From: Enterobacter sp. BIGb0383
GTDB taxonomy: Bacteria; Pseudomonadota; Gammaproteobacteria; Enterobacterales; Enterobacteriaceae
Direction of reading: 5' to 3'
Assembly: GCF_003751845.1 (NCBI RefSeq)
Contig: NZ_RJKQ01000003.1
Span: 248,001 to 312,000, forward strand
DNA: 64,000 nucleotides
Each line of letters starts with the position of its first letter. Within the stretch, counting starts at the first letter, position 1. A model generated the notes under the pieces. That model saw nothing but the letters and a program-made list of their open reading frames with translations, ran no database searches and was not told the DNA's origin. This document shows, in pieces, positions 1-9,081 of the stretch. A program made the position numbers and the translations under genes.

Positions 1-836
1 GTTACGGCCAGCCGACGCATTTACGCGAGCGTGAAGGACGCGGTTTTGCGGTGGTGGGCTACGGCAAGCTGGGCGGCTGGGAGCTGGGCTACAGTTCCGA
101 TCTCGACCTGGTCTTCCTCCACGACTGTCCGGCGGACGTCATGACCGACGGCGAGCGCGAGATCGATGGCCGCCAGTTCTATCTCCGTCTTGCCCAGCGG
201 ATTATGCATCTGTTCAGCACCCGAACGTCGACGGGGATTCTGTATGAGGTGGATGCCCGCCTGCGGCCGTCCGGTGCGGCGGGAATGCTGGTGACCACCG
301 TGGAATCTTTTGCCGACTATCAGCGCAATGAGGCCTGGACCTGGGAACATCAGGCGCTGGTCCGGGCGCGGGTGGTGTACGGCGATCCGCAGCTTAAGGT
401 CCAGTTTGACGCCATTCGCCGCGATATTCTCAGCCTGCCGCGTGAGGGCGATAAGCTACAGACTGAGGTGCGCGAGATGCGCGAAAAAATGCGCAGCCAT
501 CTTAGCGGCAAGCACCGCGACAGTTTTGATATTAAAACCGATGCCGGCGGCATCACCGATATTGAATTTATTACCCAGTATCTGGTGCTGCGCTACGCTC
601 ACGAGCGGCCGAAGTTAACCCGCTGGTCCGATAATGTCCGCATTCTGGAGCTGCTGGCGCAGAACGATATTATGGATGAGCAGGAGGCGCGGGCGCTGAC
701 CGAGGCTTACACCACTCTGCGCGATGAGCTACATCACCTTGCGCTACAGGAGCAGCCGGGCTATCTGCCGCTGGAGGCCTTTAGCGACGAACGCAAGCAG
801 GTGAGCGAGAGCTGGCATAAGTGGCTTGGGGCGTAG
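1..836 (+). CDS. glnE: Glutamine synthetase adenylyltransferase/adenylyl-removing enzyme, C-terminal part
   Basis: The gene is cut by the window start; the frame is open from base 3 and 277 residues are visible of a protein that is about 945 residues in E. coli. GlnE adds AMP to, or removes it from, a tyrosine of glutamine synthetase according to nitrogen status signalled by PII. The visible part holds the second nucleotidyltransferase domain: [20 protein letters not shown] carries the G-x-x-E-L-x-x-x-S-D-x-D core with the metal-binding aspartates, and [20 protein letters not shown] is the conserved downstream helix segment. The C-terminal copy is the adenylylating (AT) domain in the known family. 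It is followed 75 bases later by hldE on the same strand, the usual enterobacterial order. Confidence 0.96.
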   Translation, partial: YGQPTHLREREGRGFAVVGYGKLGGWELGYSSDLDLVFLHDCPADVMTDGEREIDGRQFYLRLAQRIMHLFSTRTSTGILYEVDARLRPSGAAGMLVTTVESFADYQRNEAWTWEHQALVRARVVYGDPQLKVQFDAIRRDILSLPREGDKLQTEVREMREKMRSHLSGKHRDSFDIKTDAGGITDIEFITQYLVLRYAHERPKLTRWSDNVRILELLAQNDIMDEQEARALTEAYTTLRDELHHLALQEQPGYLPLEAFSDERKQVSESWHKWLGA

Positions 837-911
837 CCATCGTGGCAACTCGAAATCCTGCTGCTATATGTTATTATCGCGCGCAAATTTGACATCTCTC
901 TGGAGTCAGGA

Positions 912-2345
912 ATGAAAGTAACGCTGCCCGAGTTTGGCCGTGCAGGCGTCATGGTCGTCGGTGATGTAATGCTGGATCGCTACTGGTACGGCCCAACCAG
1001 CCGTATCTCACCGGAAGCACCGGTGCCGGTGGTGAAAGTCGATACCATTGAAGAACGTCCGGGCGGCGCGGCAAACGTGGCGATGAACATTGCCTCGCTG
1101 GGCGCCAGCTCACGCCTGGTGGGCCTGACCGGCATTGACGATGCGGCACGTGCGCTCAGCAAAGCACTGGCCGACGTTAACGTGAAGTGTGATTTCGTTT
1201 CTGTTCCGACCCATCCGACCATCACCAAGCTGCGCGTGCTGTCACGTAACCAGCAGCTGATCCGCCTTGATTTTGAAGAGGGCTTTGCCGGAGTCGATCC
1301 GCAGCCGATGCACGATCGTATCCGTCAGGCGCTGGGGCAGGTGGGGGCGCTGGTGCTCTCCGACTACGCCAAAGGCGCGCTGGAAAGCGTCCAGCAGATG
1401 ATTCAGCTGGCACGCGTGGCCGGTGTTCCTGTGTTGATTGACCCGAAAGGCACCGATTTTGAACGCTATCGCGGTGCGACCCTGCTGACGCCGAACCTCT
1501 CCGAGTTCGAAGCGGTCGCGGGTAAATGCCAGGACGAAGCGCAGATCGTCGAACGCGGGATGAAAATTATCGCCGACTTCGAGCTCTCCGCGCTGCTGGT
1601 GACCCGTTCCGAGCAGGGGATGACGCTGCTGCAGCCGGGTAAAGCGCCGCTGCATATGCCGACGCTGGCGCAGGAAGTGTATGACGTGACCGGCGCAGGC
1701 GATACGGTGATCGGCGTACTGGCAGCCACCCTTGCGGCAGGCAACTCGCTGGAAGAGGCCTGCTACTTCGCTAACGCGGCAGCGGGCGTCGTCGTTGGCA
1801 AACTCGGCACCTCAACCGTTTCGCCGATTGAGCTGGAAAACGCGGTTCGTGGTCGCTCTGAAACCGGCTTCGGCGTGATGAGCGAAGAAGAGCTGAAGGT
1901 CGCGGTAGCGGCGGCGCGTAAGCGCGGTGAGAAAGTGGTGATGACCAACGGCGTCTTTGACATTCTGCACGCCGGTCATGTCTCCTATCTCGCCAATGCC
2001 CGCAAGCTGGGCGATCGTCTGATCGTGGCGGTGAACAGCGATGCCTCGACCCGTCGTCTGAAGGGCGAAACCCGTCCGGTGAACCCGCAGGAGCAGCGGA
2101 TGATCGTGCTGGGCGCGCTGGAAGCGGTGGACTGGGTGGTTTCCTTTGAAGAAGACACCCCGCAGCGTCTGATCGCCGGGATCCTGCCGGATCTGCTGGT
2201 CAAAGGCGGCGACTATAAGCCGGAGGATATTGCCGGGAGCAAAGAGGTGTGGGCTAACGGCGGGGATGTGCTGGTGCTCAACTTTGAAGACGGCTGTTCG
2301 ACCACCAATATCATCAAAAAGATCCAGCGCAACAGCGATAAATAA
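912..2345 (+). CDS. hldE: Bifunctional heptose-7-phosphate kinase / heptose-1-phosphate adenylyltransferase
   Basis: This 477-residue protein is the two-domain cytosolic enzyme that phosphorylates D-glycero-D-manno-heptose 7-phosphate at C1 and later couples the 1-phosphate to AMP, giving the ADP-heptose used for LPS inner core. The N-terminal ribokinase-type domain (about 1-318) shows [16 protein letters not shown] and the anion-hole/catalytic motif DVTGAGDT near residue 260. The C-terminal nucleotidyltransferase domain starts at about 343 with [16 protein letters not shown], where HAGH (about 353-356) is the HxGH signature. ATG is preceded by a TCTGGAGT ribosome site. Length and domain order match E. 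coli HldE. Confidence 0.97.
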   Translation: MKVTLPEFGRAGVMVVGDVMLDRYWYGPTSRISPEAPVPVVKVDTIEERPGGAANVAMNIASLGASSRLVGLTGIDDAARALSKALADVNVKCDFVSVPTHPTITKLRVLSRNQQLIRLDFEEGFAGVDPQPMHDRIRQALGQVGALVLSDYAKGALESVQQMIQLARVAGVPVLIDPKGTDFERYRGATLLTPNLSEFEAVAGKCQDEAQIVERGMKIIADFELSALLVTRSEQGMTLLQPGKAPLHMPTLAQEVYDVTGAGDTVIGVLAATLAAGNSLEEACYFANAAAGVVVGKLGTSTVSPIELENAVRGRSETGFGVMSEEELKVAVAAARKRGEKVVMTNGVFDILHAGHVSYLANARKLGDRLIVAVNSDASTRRLKGETRPVNPQEQRMIVLGALEAVDWVVSFEEDTPQRLIAGILPDLLVKGGDYKPEDIAGSKEVWANGGDVLVLNFEDGCSTTNIIKKIQRNSDK

Positions 2346-2363
2346 GGCGTTGTTTCTGCGATC

Positions 2364-2391
2364 AAAAACGGGCCAACTGGCCCGTTTTTTT
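2364..2391. terminator. Bidirectional rho-independent terminator between hldE and ubiK
   Basis: A 7-bp GC-rich stem (ACGGGCC / GGCCCGT) with an AACT loop is flanked by an A-run on the left and seven Ts on the right. It therefore can stop both hldE (+) and the convergent ubiK (-), whose stop codon overlaps the T-run. Confidence 0.85.
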
Positions 2392-2686
2392 ATTCCTGCG
2401 TATCGATCGGCGGGATCGCCGGTGCGGGCGTAACGGCCGGTTCCGCGCCGCGTTTTTCCAGCTCGCTCAGACGCTGCTCAAGCAGGGCCAGTTTTTCGCG
2501 GGTACGCAGCAGAACCTGGGTCTGCACGTCGAACTCTTCACGACTGACCAGATCGAGACGGGTCAGCTGCGCCTGCAGGGCCTGGCGAATTTTCTTTTCG
2601 ACATCCTCGCCAAGGTCGCGGATCCCTTTTGGCATTGACTCGTGGACCTGACGCGCAATTTGTTCAATTTTTTTCGGGTTAATCAT
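2390..2686 (-). CDS. ubiK: Ubiquinone biosynthesis accessory factor UbiK
   Basis: This is a 98-residue protein of the BMFP family, formerly yqiC. UbiK helps the Ubi hydroxylase complex and lipid-binding UbiJ under aerobic growth. I start it at [20 protein letters not shown] because the E. coli protein begins at this point and AGGGA lies about 9 bases upstream; an upstream in-frame ATG (2719) adds 11 residues without family support. The C-terminal half ([17 protein letters not shown]) is a strong coiled coil, used for trimerisation in the family. The tail after it is rich in Pro and Ala and is variable. It is convergent with hldE, with no glgS or yqiJK genes between, unlike E. coli K-12. Confidence 0.93.
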   Translation of the reverse strand: MINPKKIEQIARQVHESMPKGIRDLGEDVEKKIRQALQAQLTRLDLVSREEFDVQTQVLLRTREKLALLEQRLSELEKRGAEPAVTPAPAIPPIDTQE

Positions 2687-2810
2687 AACAGGATTCCCTG
2701 ATTGGCTGGATTCATACACTCATTGTAGTGCTAACGGCGGTGGTGATAAACCACAAATGTTTCGTTCGAATGCATTGCCGGAGATAGTCAATAGCGTTAT
2801 AGTTGTCCTG

Positions 2811-2962
2811 CTTATTCTCAGGGCGGGGCGAAATTCCCCACCGGCGGTAAATCAGCTTAACGCTGAAAGCCCGCGAGCGCTTCAGACCGCCAGGTTTGAA
2901 GGTCAGCAGATCCGGTGTAATTCCGGGGCCGACGGTTAAAGTCCGGATGGGAGAGAGTAACG
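2811..2962 (+). promoter_or_regulatory. FMN riboswitch (RFN element) controlling ribB
   Basis: The leader of ribB contains the conserved RFN blocks: TCAGGGCGGGGCGAAATTCC, CCCACCGGCGGTAAAT, AGCCCGCGAGCG, and further on GATCCGGTGTAATTCCGGGG with CCGACGGTTAAAGTCCGGAT and the closing GGGAGAGAGTAACG. These are the helices of the FMN aptamer. It occupies most of the 369-base gap between ubiK and ribB. In enterobacteria this element (seen as sRNA SroG) represses ribB when FMN is abundant. Confidence 0.96.
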
Positions 2963-2999
2963 ATCTTGTCAGGCTTCGGCCTGCGCACGTTATTTTTTT
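2959..2999 (+). terminator. Expression-platform terminator of the FMN riboswitch
   Basis: Directly after the aptamer a hairpin forms from AACG...CAGGC-TTCG-GCCTG...CGTT and is followed by seven Ts (2993-2999). Its outer arm overlaps the last aptamer bases, so ligand binding can decide between termination and read-through into ribB. Confidence 0.75.
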
Positions 3000-3055
3000 G
3001 ACTCCTAAGACTGCCCTGATTCTGGTAACCATAATGTTAATGAGGTTTTATTACC

Positions 3056-3709
3056 ATGAATCAGACGCTACTTTCCTCTTTCGGTTCTTCCCTCGAACGC
3101 GTTGAGCTCGCGCTGACCGCGCTGCGTGAAGGCCGTGGTGTCATGGTTCTCGACGACGAGAGCCGTGAAAACGAAGGCGATATGATCTTTGCAGCAGAAA
3201 CCATGACCGTTGAGCAGATGGCGCTGACCATCCGTCACGGTAGCGGGATTGTCTGCCTGTGTCTCACCGAAGAACGCCGTAAACAGCTCGACCTGCCGAT
3301 GATGGTGGAAAACAACACCAGCGCCTACGGCACGGGCTTTACCGTGACCATCGAAGCCGCCCATGGCGTGACCACCGGCGTTTCCGCTGCCGACCGCGTG
3401 ACGACCGTGCGTGCTGCCATTGCCGACGGTGCGAAACCTTCCGATCTGAACCGTCCTGGCCACGTGTTCCCGCTGCGTGCGCAGCCGGGTGGCGTGCTGA
3501 CCCGCGGCGGTCATACCGAAGCGACCATCGATCTGGTCACCCTGGCAGGCTTTAAACCGGCCGGTGTACTGTGTGAACTGACCAACGATGACGGCTCCAT
3601 GGCCCGTGCTCCGGAGTGCATCACCTTTGCACAGCAGCACAATATGGCCGTGGTCACGATCGAAGATCTGGTGGCGTATCGCCACAAGCACGAGCGTAAA
3701 GCCAGCTAA
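3056..3709 (+). CDS. ribB: 3,4-dihydroxy-2-butanone 4-phosphate synthase
   Basis: This 217-residue cytosolic enzyme converts ribulose 5-phosphate to formate and the four-carbon unit used for riboflavin. It is the single-domain enterobacterial form, not fused to GTP cyclohydrolase [18 protein letters not shown] (about 32-47) holds the acidic substrate and Mg2+ loop, HGV follows near 114, and [20 protein letters not shown] (from about 133) is the second active-site segment. Length is identical to E. coli RibB. The start is preceded by AATGAGG. It is under the FMN riboswitch and ends at its own terminator. The zupT gene that lies next to it in E. coli is absent here. Confidence 0.98.
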   Translation: MNQTLLSSFGSSLERVELALTALREGRGVMVLDDESRENEGDMIFAAETMTVEQMALTIRHGSGIVCLCLTEERRKQLDLPMMVENNTSAYGTGFTVTIEAAHGVTTGVSAADRVTTVRAAIADGAKPSDLNRPGHVFPLRAQPGGVLTRGGHTEATIDLVTLAGFKPAGVLCELTNDDGSMARAPECITFAQQHNMAVVTIEDLVAYRHKHERKAS

Positions 3710-3734
3710 TCCCGCAGACGTCTCTTTCTGCCTG

Positions 3735-3763
3735 AAATGCCAGTCATCGACTGGCATTTTTTA
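3735..3763 (+). terminator. Rho-independent terminator after ribB
   Basis: AAATGCCAGTC / GACTGGCATTT forms an 11-bp stem with a short ATC loop region, followed by a T-run. Confidence 0.85.
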
Positions 3764-3867
3764 TATTCAAATTTCCTGATGATCATCATCATGCTTATCT
3801 GAGTTTCTCTACTGTGAAAAGGGCGTAAGGTAGCACTATTACATCTTGTCACACTGAGGATCACATC

Positions 3868-4650
3868 ATGTCCCGTATGCCCGCGTTGTTTTTAGGTCAC
3901 GGCAGCCCGATGAACGTGCTGGAAGACAATATTTATACCCGTGCCTGGGCCGAGCTGGGCCGGACGCTGCCGCGCCCGAAAGCGATAGTGGTCGTGTCGG
4001 CTCACTGGTTTACCCGTGGAACCGGCGTCACGGCGATGGAAACACCGAAGACCATTCACGATTTCGGCGGCTTCCCGCAGGCGCTGTACGACACCCATTA
4101 CCCGGCACCGGGATCGCCGGCGCTGGCGCAGCAGCTGGTGGAACTGCTGGCACCCGTGCCGGTGGCGCTGGACAAAGAAGCCTGGGGTTTTGACCACGGC
4201 TCCTGGGGCGTGCTGATCAAAATGTATCCCGATGCTGATATTCCGATGGTGCAACTGAGTATCGACAGTACCAAACCGGCGGCCTGGCATTTTGAGATGG
4301 GCCGTAAGCTGGCGTCCCTGCGCGACGAGGGGATTATGCTGGTGGCCAGCGGTAACGTGGTGCATAACCTGCGTACCGCACGCTGGCATGGCGATAGCTC
4401 GCCGTATCCGTGGGCGACATCGTTCAATGAGTTTGTGAAGGACAACCTCAGCTGGCAGGGACCGGTAGATCAGCATCCGCTGGTGAACTATCTTGACCAT
4501 GAGGGCGGCTCGCTCTCTAACCCGACGCCGGATCACTTCCTGCCGCTGCTCTATATGCTGGGCGCGTGGGATGGCGAAGAGCCGATAACCATTCCGGTTG
4601 ACGGGCTTGAGATGGGCTCCCTGAGCATGCTGTCGGTGCTGATTGGCTAA
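3868..4650 (+). CDS. ygiD: 4,5-DOPA-extradiol-dioxygenase family protein
   Basis: This 260-residue protein is a LigB-type extradiol ring-cleaving dioxygenase (DODA family). E. coli YgiD opens L-DOPA between C4 and C5 in vitro; its physiological substrate is unclear. The metal-ligand regions are visible: FLGHGSP (His 11), VSAHWF (His 46) and GFDHGSWG. Length fits the 260-270 residue family range. The start codon was taken at the ATG after TGAGGATCACATC. It stands alone between two terminators. In E. coli its neighbour is ygiC; here a TRAP transporter intervenes. Confidence 0.93.
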   Translation: MSRMPALFLGHGSPMNVLEDNIYTRAWAELGRTLPRPKAIVVVSAHWFTRGTGVTAMETPKTIHDFGGFPQALYDTHYPAPGSPALAQQLVELLAPVPVALDKEAWGFDHGSWGVLIKMYPDADIPMVQLSIDSTKPAAWHFEMGRKLASLRDEGIMLVASGNVVHNLRTARWHGDSSPYPWATSFNEFVKDNLSWQGPVDQHPLVNYLDHEGGSLSNPTPDHFLPLLYMLGAWDGEEPITIPVDGLEMGSLSMLSVLIG

Positions 4651-4655
4651 AACAG

Positions 4656-4681
4656 AAATGGCGCGTAATGCGCCATTTTTG
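4656..4681 (+). terminator. Rho-independent terminator after ygiD
   Basis: AAATGGCGC-GTAAT-GCGCCATTT followed by Ts is a classic stem with U-tract. Confidence 0.85.
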
Positions 4682-4974
4682 CGTCTGCAGAACTTTGTGA
4701 AAATAAAAAAACTAAGAGACAGATCGCAAAAAAAAGCCACTGAAATGACGTTTTTTTTAAAATAAAAAGAGCTTCGCTGCAAAAATGAAACGCTGTGCTG
4801 GAACTGCGCGTTTTTTGTGAAGGTTATCATCGCAATAATTCCCCTGACTGACTACTCTTCTTCTTGATTCTATTCTGAACGCACTCTTTTAGCCCTATCT
4901 GGTGTTACACCCCGGGCGGTCTGCCCGTGGTCACTGTTATTCCGAAAAATTAAAACCTCTGGAGAAACAGAAAG
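4682..4974 (+). other. AT-rich regulatory gap upstream of the TRAP operon
   Basis: I see no gene in these 293 bases. The first half is strongly A/T-rich with several A and T tracts. The second half contains a CRP-like sequence (4816-4831), a perfect 11-bp palindrome GGTGTTACACC (4901-4911), and a small hairpin CGGGC-GGTCT-GCCCG (4913-4927) within about 75 bases of the dctP start. The arrangement suggests a long controlled promoter region, but no regulator can be assigned. Confidence 0.6.
4816..4831 (+). promoter_or_regulatory. Candidate CRP site upstream of dctP-like gene
   Basis: TGTGA-AGGTTA-TCATC has a perfect left half-site and a partial right half-site (TCA of TCACA) of the CRP consensus, preceded by a T-run. 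A sugar-acid transporter would be expected to respond to cAMP-CRP. This is a sequence match only. Confidence 0.35.
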
Positions 4975-5952
4975 ATGAAGTCTGCGAAAACACTGCTCAA
5001 CGTTTGTATTAGCTCTGCATTGCTGTTTATCTCTCATACCACCATGGCCCAAACTTTCCGTGCCGCCGACGTTCACCCGGCGGATTATCCCAACGTCGTC
5101 GCGGTTCAGCATATGGGGGAAAAACTCAGCGCAGCTACCGATGGTCGTCTGGAGATTAAAACGTTTCCCGGCGGTGTCTTAGGCGATGAAAAACAGGTCA
5201 TTGAACAGGCACAGATTGGCGCTATTGATATTATCCGTGTATCAATGACGCCGGTTGCCGCTATTCTGCCGGAAATCAACGTCTTTACGCTGCCCTATAT
5301 TTTCCGTGATGAAGATCATATGCACAAAGTGCTCGACGGCATGATTGGCAAGGAGATCGGCGATCGCCTTTCGGCCAGCAGCAAATCGCGTCTGATTTTC
5401 CTCGGCTGGATGGATGCGGGCACCCGCAACCTGATCACCAAGGCCCCGGTGACCAAAGCGGAAGATTTAAAAGGCATGAAGATCCGCGTGCAGGGCAGCC
5501 CGATTGCGCTGGATACCCTGAAGGCGATGGGGGCGAACTCGGTGGCGATGGGCGTGAGCGAGGTGTTTAGCGGCATGCAAACCGGGGTCATCGACGGCAC
5601 TGAGAATAACCCGCCGACCTTTGTTGCCCATAACTACCTGCCGGTGGTGAAGAACTACACCTGGAGCAAACACTTCATTATTCCCGAGCTGTTTTTATTC
5701 TCCAAAGCCAAATGGGATAAGCTGAAAAAAGAGGACCAGGAATTAATTCTCAAGCTGGCGAAAGAAGCCCAGGCCGAGCAGCGTGAATTGTGGAAAGCCT
5801 ACAATGATAAATCACTGGAAGCGATGAAAGCCGGTGGCGTTCAGTTCCATGAAATGGATACCGCGCCTTTCTATCAGGCCACCCAGTCCGTTCGTGACAA
5901 GTATGGTAAAGATCACCAGGATCTGATTAACCGTATTCAGGAAGTGAAATAA
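4975..5952 (+). CDS. TRAP transporter periplasmic solute-binding protein (DctP family)
   Basis: This 325-residue protein begins with a signal peptide (cleavage likely after TTMA, about residue 25). The body is a DctP-type binding protein: EIKTFPGGVLGDEKQVIEQ, the conserved DAGTRNLIT around 147-155 in which an arginine usually grips a substrate carboxylate, and GMQTGVIDGTENNPP. It delivers a small, probably acidic solute to the membrane pair encoded downstream. It is the first gene of a three-gene operon (dctP-dctQ-dctM order). The ligand cannot be read from sequence; uronates, aldonates or C4-dicarboxylates are all known for the family. RBS is CTGGAG. Confidence 0.93.
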   Translation: MKSAKTLLNVCISSALLFISHTTMAQTFRAADVHPADYPNVVAVQHMGEKLSAATDGRLEIKTFPGGVLGDEKQVIEQAQIGAIDIIRVSMTPVAAILPEINVFTLPYIFRDEDHMHKVLDGMIGKEIGDRLSASSKSRLIFLGWMDAGTRNLITKAPVTKAEDLKGMKIRVQGSPIALDTLKAMGANSVAMGVSEVFSGMQTGVIDGTENNPPTFVAHNYLPVVKNYTWSKHFIIPELFLFSKAKWDKLKKEDQELILKLAKEAQAEQRELWKAYNDKSLEAMKAGGVQFHEMDTAPFYQATQSVRDKYGKDHQDLINRIQEVK

Positions 5953-6036
5953 CACCAGAGCGGGCAGCAATAGCTGCCCGTTTTCCTGTCGCTCTTTTTC
6001 CGTTTGCGAAAATATATTATTACCGGGGCAAATTGT

Positions 6037-6546
6037 ATGGGTGAGCGTTATTCATTATTGATGGATATTCTGTATCGAATATCCATGTGGATTGCCGGCC
6101 TGGCGCTATTGGTCATGGTGGCGGTGATCCCGGTGGGGATCTTTGCGCGCTATGTCATGAACAGCGCACTCTCCTGGCCGGAGCCGGTGGCGATTATCTG
6201 CATGGTGACTTTTACCTTTATTGGGGCGGCGGTGAGCTATCGCGCCGGTTCGCATATTGCGGTCAGCATGGTGGTCGATCGGCTGGGAGAAAACGCCCGC
6301 AGGCTGTGCATGATTCTGGCGGACCTGATGCTGATGGCTATCAGCGTGTTTATCTTCTGGTACGGCGCTGCACTCTGTGCCGAGCTGTGGGAACAGCCGG
6401 TGGCTGAGTTCCCGGTCTTTACCGCAGGTGAAAGCTATCTGCCGTTACCGATCGGTTCTGCGATAACCATCCTGTTTATTCTTGAGAAAATTCTGTGCGG
6501 ATCGCAGCACCATCGTCCGGTGGTTATGCTGGGCTCGTCGAGTTAA
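6037..6546 (+). CDS. TRAP transporter small membrane subunit (DctQ family)
   Basis: The protein has 169 residues from this ATG, which has GGGGCA six bases upstream; an in-frame TTG at 6004 would add 11 residues but has no ribosome site. Four membrane helices are visible: about 12-35, 44-66, 82-104 and 124-148 in the mature frame. ARYVMNSALSWPEPVAIICM is a typical DctQ segment. DctQ and DctM together form the Na+-coupled membrane channel fed by the binding protein. It lies 84 bases after dctP and 27 before dctM. Confidence 0.9.
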   Translation: MGERYSLLMDILYRISMWIAGLALLVMVAVIPVGIFARYVMNSALSWPEPVAIICMVTFTFIGAAVSYRAGSHIAVSMVVDRLGENARRLCMILADLMLMAISVFIFWYGAALCAELWEQPVAEFPVFTAGESYLPLPIGSAITILFILEKILCGSQHHRPVVMLGSSS

Positions 6547-6573
6547 CCGCCGGACCCCCGGTAAGGAAAGTCT

Positions 6574-7860
6574 ATGGATGCATTTATTCTGGTCTTTACG
6601 CTCGGCATTATGCTGGCGATTGGGGTGCCGGTTGCCTATGCCGTTGGCATCAGTGCGATTATTGGCGCCTGGTATATTGATATCCCGCTGGAAGCGGTCA
6701 TGATCCAGCTGACCAACGGCGTAAACAAGTTCTCGCTGTTGGCGATCCCGTTCTTTATCCTGGCAGGGGCCATTATGGCCGAAGGAGGGATTGCCCGTCG
6801 GCTGGTCAACTTTGCCTATATCTTTGTCGGCTTTATTCGCGGCGGCCTGTCGCTGGTGAATATCGTCGCCTCGACCTTTTTCGGCGCGATCTCCGGTTCG
6901 TCGGTGGCGGATACCGCCTCTATCGGCTCTGTGATGATCCCGGAGATGGACAAAAAAGGCTATCCGCGTGACTTCGCTGCGGCGGTGACGGCCAGCGGAT
7001 CGGTACAGGCTATCCTGACGCCGCCCAGCCATAACTCGGTGATCTACTCTCTGGCGACCGGCGGTACGGTGTCGATTGCCGCGCTGTTTATCGCCGGTAT
7101 CCTGCCGGGGCTGCTGCTGAGTATGACCCTGATGGTGATGTGCGTGCTGTTTGCCCATAAGCGCGGCTATCCGAAGGGTGAGCGGGTCCCGTTCCGTCAG
7201 GCGCTGAAGATTTTTGTCGACACCCTTTGGGGCCTGATGACCGTGGTGATCATCATGGGCGGGATCCTGTCCGGTATTTTCACCGCCACTGAATCCGCGG
7301 CGATCGCCTGTCTGTGGGCCTTTTTCGTCACTATGTTTATCTACCGTGACTACAAATGGTCCGAGCTGCCGAAGCTGATGTACCGCACCGTGAAGACGGT
7401 GACCATCGTGATGATCCTGATTGGTTTTGCCGCTGCGTTTGGCGCGATCATGACCTATATGCAGCTGCCGATGCGGATCACCGAAGCCTTTACCAGCATC
7501 AGCGATAACAAGTATGTGATCCTGATGTGCATTAACATCATGCTGCTGCTGATCGGGACGTTGATGGATATGGCCCCGCTGATCCTGATCCTGACGCCGG
7601 TGCTGCTGCCGGTGACCAACAGCCTGGGGATCGATCCGGTCCATTTCGGGATGATCATGCTGGTGAACCTCGGTATCGGGCTGATCACGCCGCCGGTAGG
7701 ATCGGTATTGTTTGTCGCCAGTGCGGTGAGTAAGCAGACCATTGAACAGGTGGTGAAAGCGATGCTGCCGTTCTATGCCATCCTCTTCTTTGTCCTGATG
7801 CTGGTGACCTATATCCCGGCGATCTCGCTATTCCTGCCTACGTTTTTCGGTGTGATGTAG
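6574..7860 (+). CDS. TRAP transporter large permease (DctM family)
   Basis: This 428-residue, very hydrophobic protein has about 12 membrane segments. Family signatures include IPFFILAGAIMAEGGIARRL, the loop FFGAISGSSVADTASIGSVM, TPPSHNSVIYS in the first half and GLITPPVGSVLFVASAV in the second, the two related hairpin regions that hold substrate and sodium in TRAP and other elevator transporters. AGGAA precedes the ATG. It closes the operon and is followed by a terminator. Compared with E. coli K-12 the operon is an insertion between ygiD and ygiC. Confidence 0.95.
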   Translation: MDAFILVFTLGIMLAIGVPVAYAVGISAIIGAWYIDIPLEAVMIQLTNGVNKFSLLAIPFFILAGAIMAEGGIARRLVNFAYIFVGFIRGGLSLVNIVASTFFGAISGSSVADTASIGSVMIPEMDKKGYPRDFAAAVTASGSVQAILTPPSHNSVIYSLATGGTVSIAALFIAGILPGLLLSMTLMVMCVLFAHKRGYPKGERVPFRQALKIFVDTLWGLMTVVIIMGGILSGIFTATESAAIACLWAFFVTMFIYRDYKWSELPKLMYRTVKTVTIVMILIGFAAAFGAIMTYMQLPMRITEAFTSISDNKYVILMCINIMLLLIGTLMDMAPLILILTPVLLPVTNSLGIDPVHFGMIMLVNLGIGLITPPVGSVLFVASAVSKQTIEQVVKAMLPFYAILFFVLMLVTYIPAISLFLPTFFGVM

Positions 7861-7864
7861 CCAT

Positions 7865-7900
7865 AAAAAAACCCGGCCTTAAAAAGCCGGGTTTTTCTTT
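7865..7900. terminator. Bidirectional terminator between dctM and ygiC
   Basis: AAAAAACCCGGC / GCCGGGTTTTT with loop CTTAAAAA has A- and T-runs on both sides, so it can serve dctM (+) and the convergent ygiC (-). Confidence 0.87.
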
Positions 7901-7915
7901 TGCGCTCAGCGCCGC

Positions 7916-9076
7916 TTACTCAACAAAAATATGCGGATAGAAGCGGGAGAGATCCTGGGTAATCAGGGCGCGATCCTCGCGGATGCCAATTCCCGCAGGC
8001 TGGTCGTTAATTAGCCAGCTGCCGATCAGCATATAGCTGTCGCCAAACTTTGGCAGCGGGCAGAACTGCTGGACGATCATCCCTTCTTCACCGTAGGGAC
8101 CTTCCACCTGCTCGATGGTTTTGCCGTTTTCGACGATCGAGACGTTAGCGCCTTCGCGAGAGAAGATCGGCTTGATAACGAACTTATCCATCGCGGGATA
8201 CGCATCGTCAGCAAAGTAAGCCGGGAGCAGATTCGGGTGGTCAGGGAACATTTCCCACAGCAGCGGCAGCAGCGCTTTATTGGAGATAATGCTTTTCCAC
8301 GCCGGCTCCAGCCAGCGAACGCCAGCGTCTTCTAGCTTGGTGGAGAAGATCTCGCGTAGCATATACTCCCACGGGTAGAGCTTGAACAGATTGCCGATCA
8401 CCTGGTCCTGCAGATCGGTAAACTGACCTTTCTCACCGAGGCCGATGTCCTCAATATAGAGAAACTCGGTGGCGACGCCCGCTTCAGCCGCGCAGTCCTG
8501 CAGATACTGTACGGTACCGCGATCTTCGACGGTGTCGCGACAGCAGGTCAGATGCAGCAGCTGGAAACCGTGGGATTCACGCAGCGCGGCAAAGCGCTCG
8601 ATCAGCTTTTCCTGCAGGCTGTTGAACTGATCGCTGTTCTCCGGCAGGTTACCGGCGTTGAGCTGATCTTCAAGCCACAGCCACTGGAAAAAAGCGGCTT
8701 CATACAGGGACGTGGGCGTATCGGCGTTGTTCTCAAGCAGCTTAGGTTCACCCGTGCCGTCCCACGCCAGATCCAGACGCGAGTAGAGCGACGGCTGATG
8801 GGTTTGCCACGACTGGCGGACAAAGCTCCAGGTGTGCTTTGGAATGCGGAATTTGGCCATCAGCTCATCGCTGGCGACCACTTTTTCCACGACCTTCAGG
8901 CACATCTGATGCAGTTCAGCGGTGACCTCTTCCAGCTTGTCGACCTGGGCGAGGCTCAGCTTATAGTAGGCCTCTTCGCACCAGTAGGGTTCGCCGTACA
9001 TGGTGTGAAAATTAAAGCCGAACTCGGTGGCTTTTTCACGCCAGCCCGGACGCTCGGTAATGCTGATTCTTTCCAT
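7916..9076 (-). CDS. ygiC: ATP-grasp glutathionylspermidine synthase-like protein YgiC
   Basis: This 386-residue protein matches E. coli YgiC in length and reading. It belongs to the family with the synthetase domain of glutathionylspermidine synthase; [20 protein letters not shown] and [18 protein letters not shown] are the ATP-grasp elements (the latter with the ATP-binding lysine). No natural substrate is established; a ligase joining a carboxylate to an amine is the inference. It starts five bases after the end of ygiB, forming a two-gene operon next to tolC, where it is grouped with envelope functions. Confidence 0.93.
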   Translation of the reverse strand: MERISITERPGWREKATEFGFNFHTMYGEPYWCEEAYYKLSLAQVDKLEEVTAELHQMCLKVVEKVVASDELMAKFRIPKHTWSFVRQSWQTHQPSLYSRLDLAWDGTGEPKLLENNADTPTSLYEAAFFQWLWLEDQLNAGNLPENSDQFNSLQEKLIERFAALRESHGFQLLHLTCCRDTVEDRGTVQYLQDCAAEAGVATEFLYIEDIGLGEKGQFTDLQDQVIGNLFKLYPWEYMLREIFSTKLEDAGVRWLEPAWKSIISNKALLPLLWEMFPDHPNLLPAYFADDAYPAMDKFVIKPIFSREGANVSIVENGKTIEQVEGPYGEEGMIVQQFCPLPKFGDSYMLIGSWLINDQPAGIGIREDRALITQDLSRFYPHIFVE

Positions 9077-9081
9077 GCCGA

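Noticed and set aside
2712-3032. Minus-strand frame overlapping the FMN riboswitch
   Set aside because: The region is explained by the conserved aptamer on the plus strand; the frame has no ribosome site or recognisable content.
6445-7644. Long minus-strand frame opposite dctQ and dctM
   Set aside because: It is antisense to clear membrane-protein genes, extremely rich in His, Asp and Gln, and has no homologous motif.
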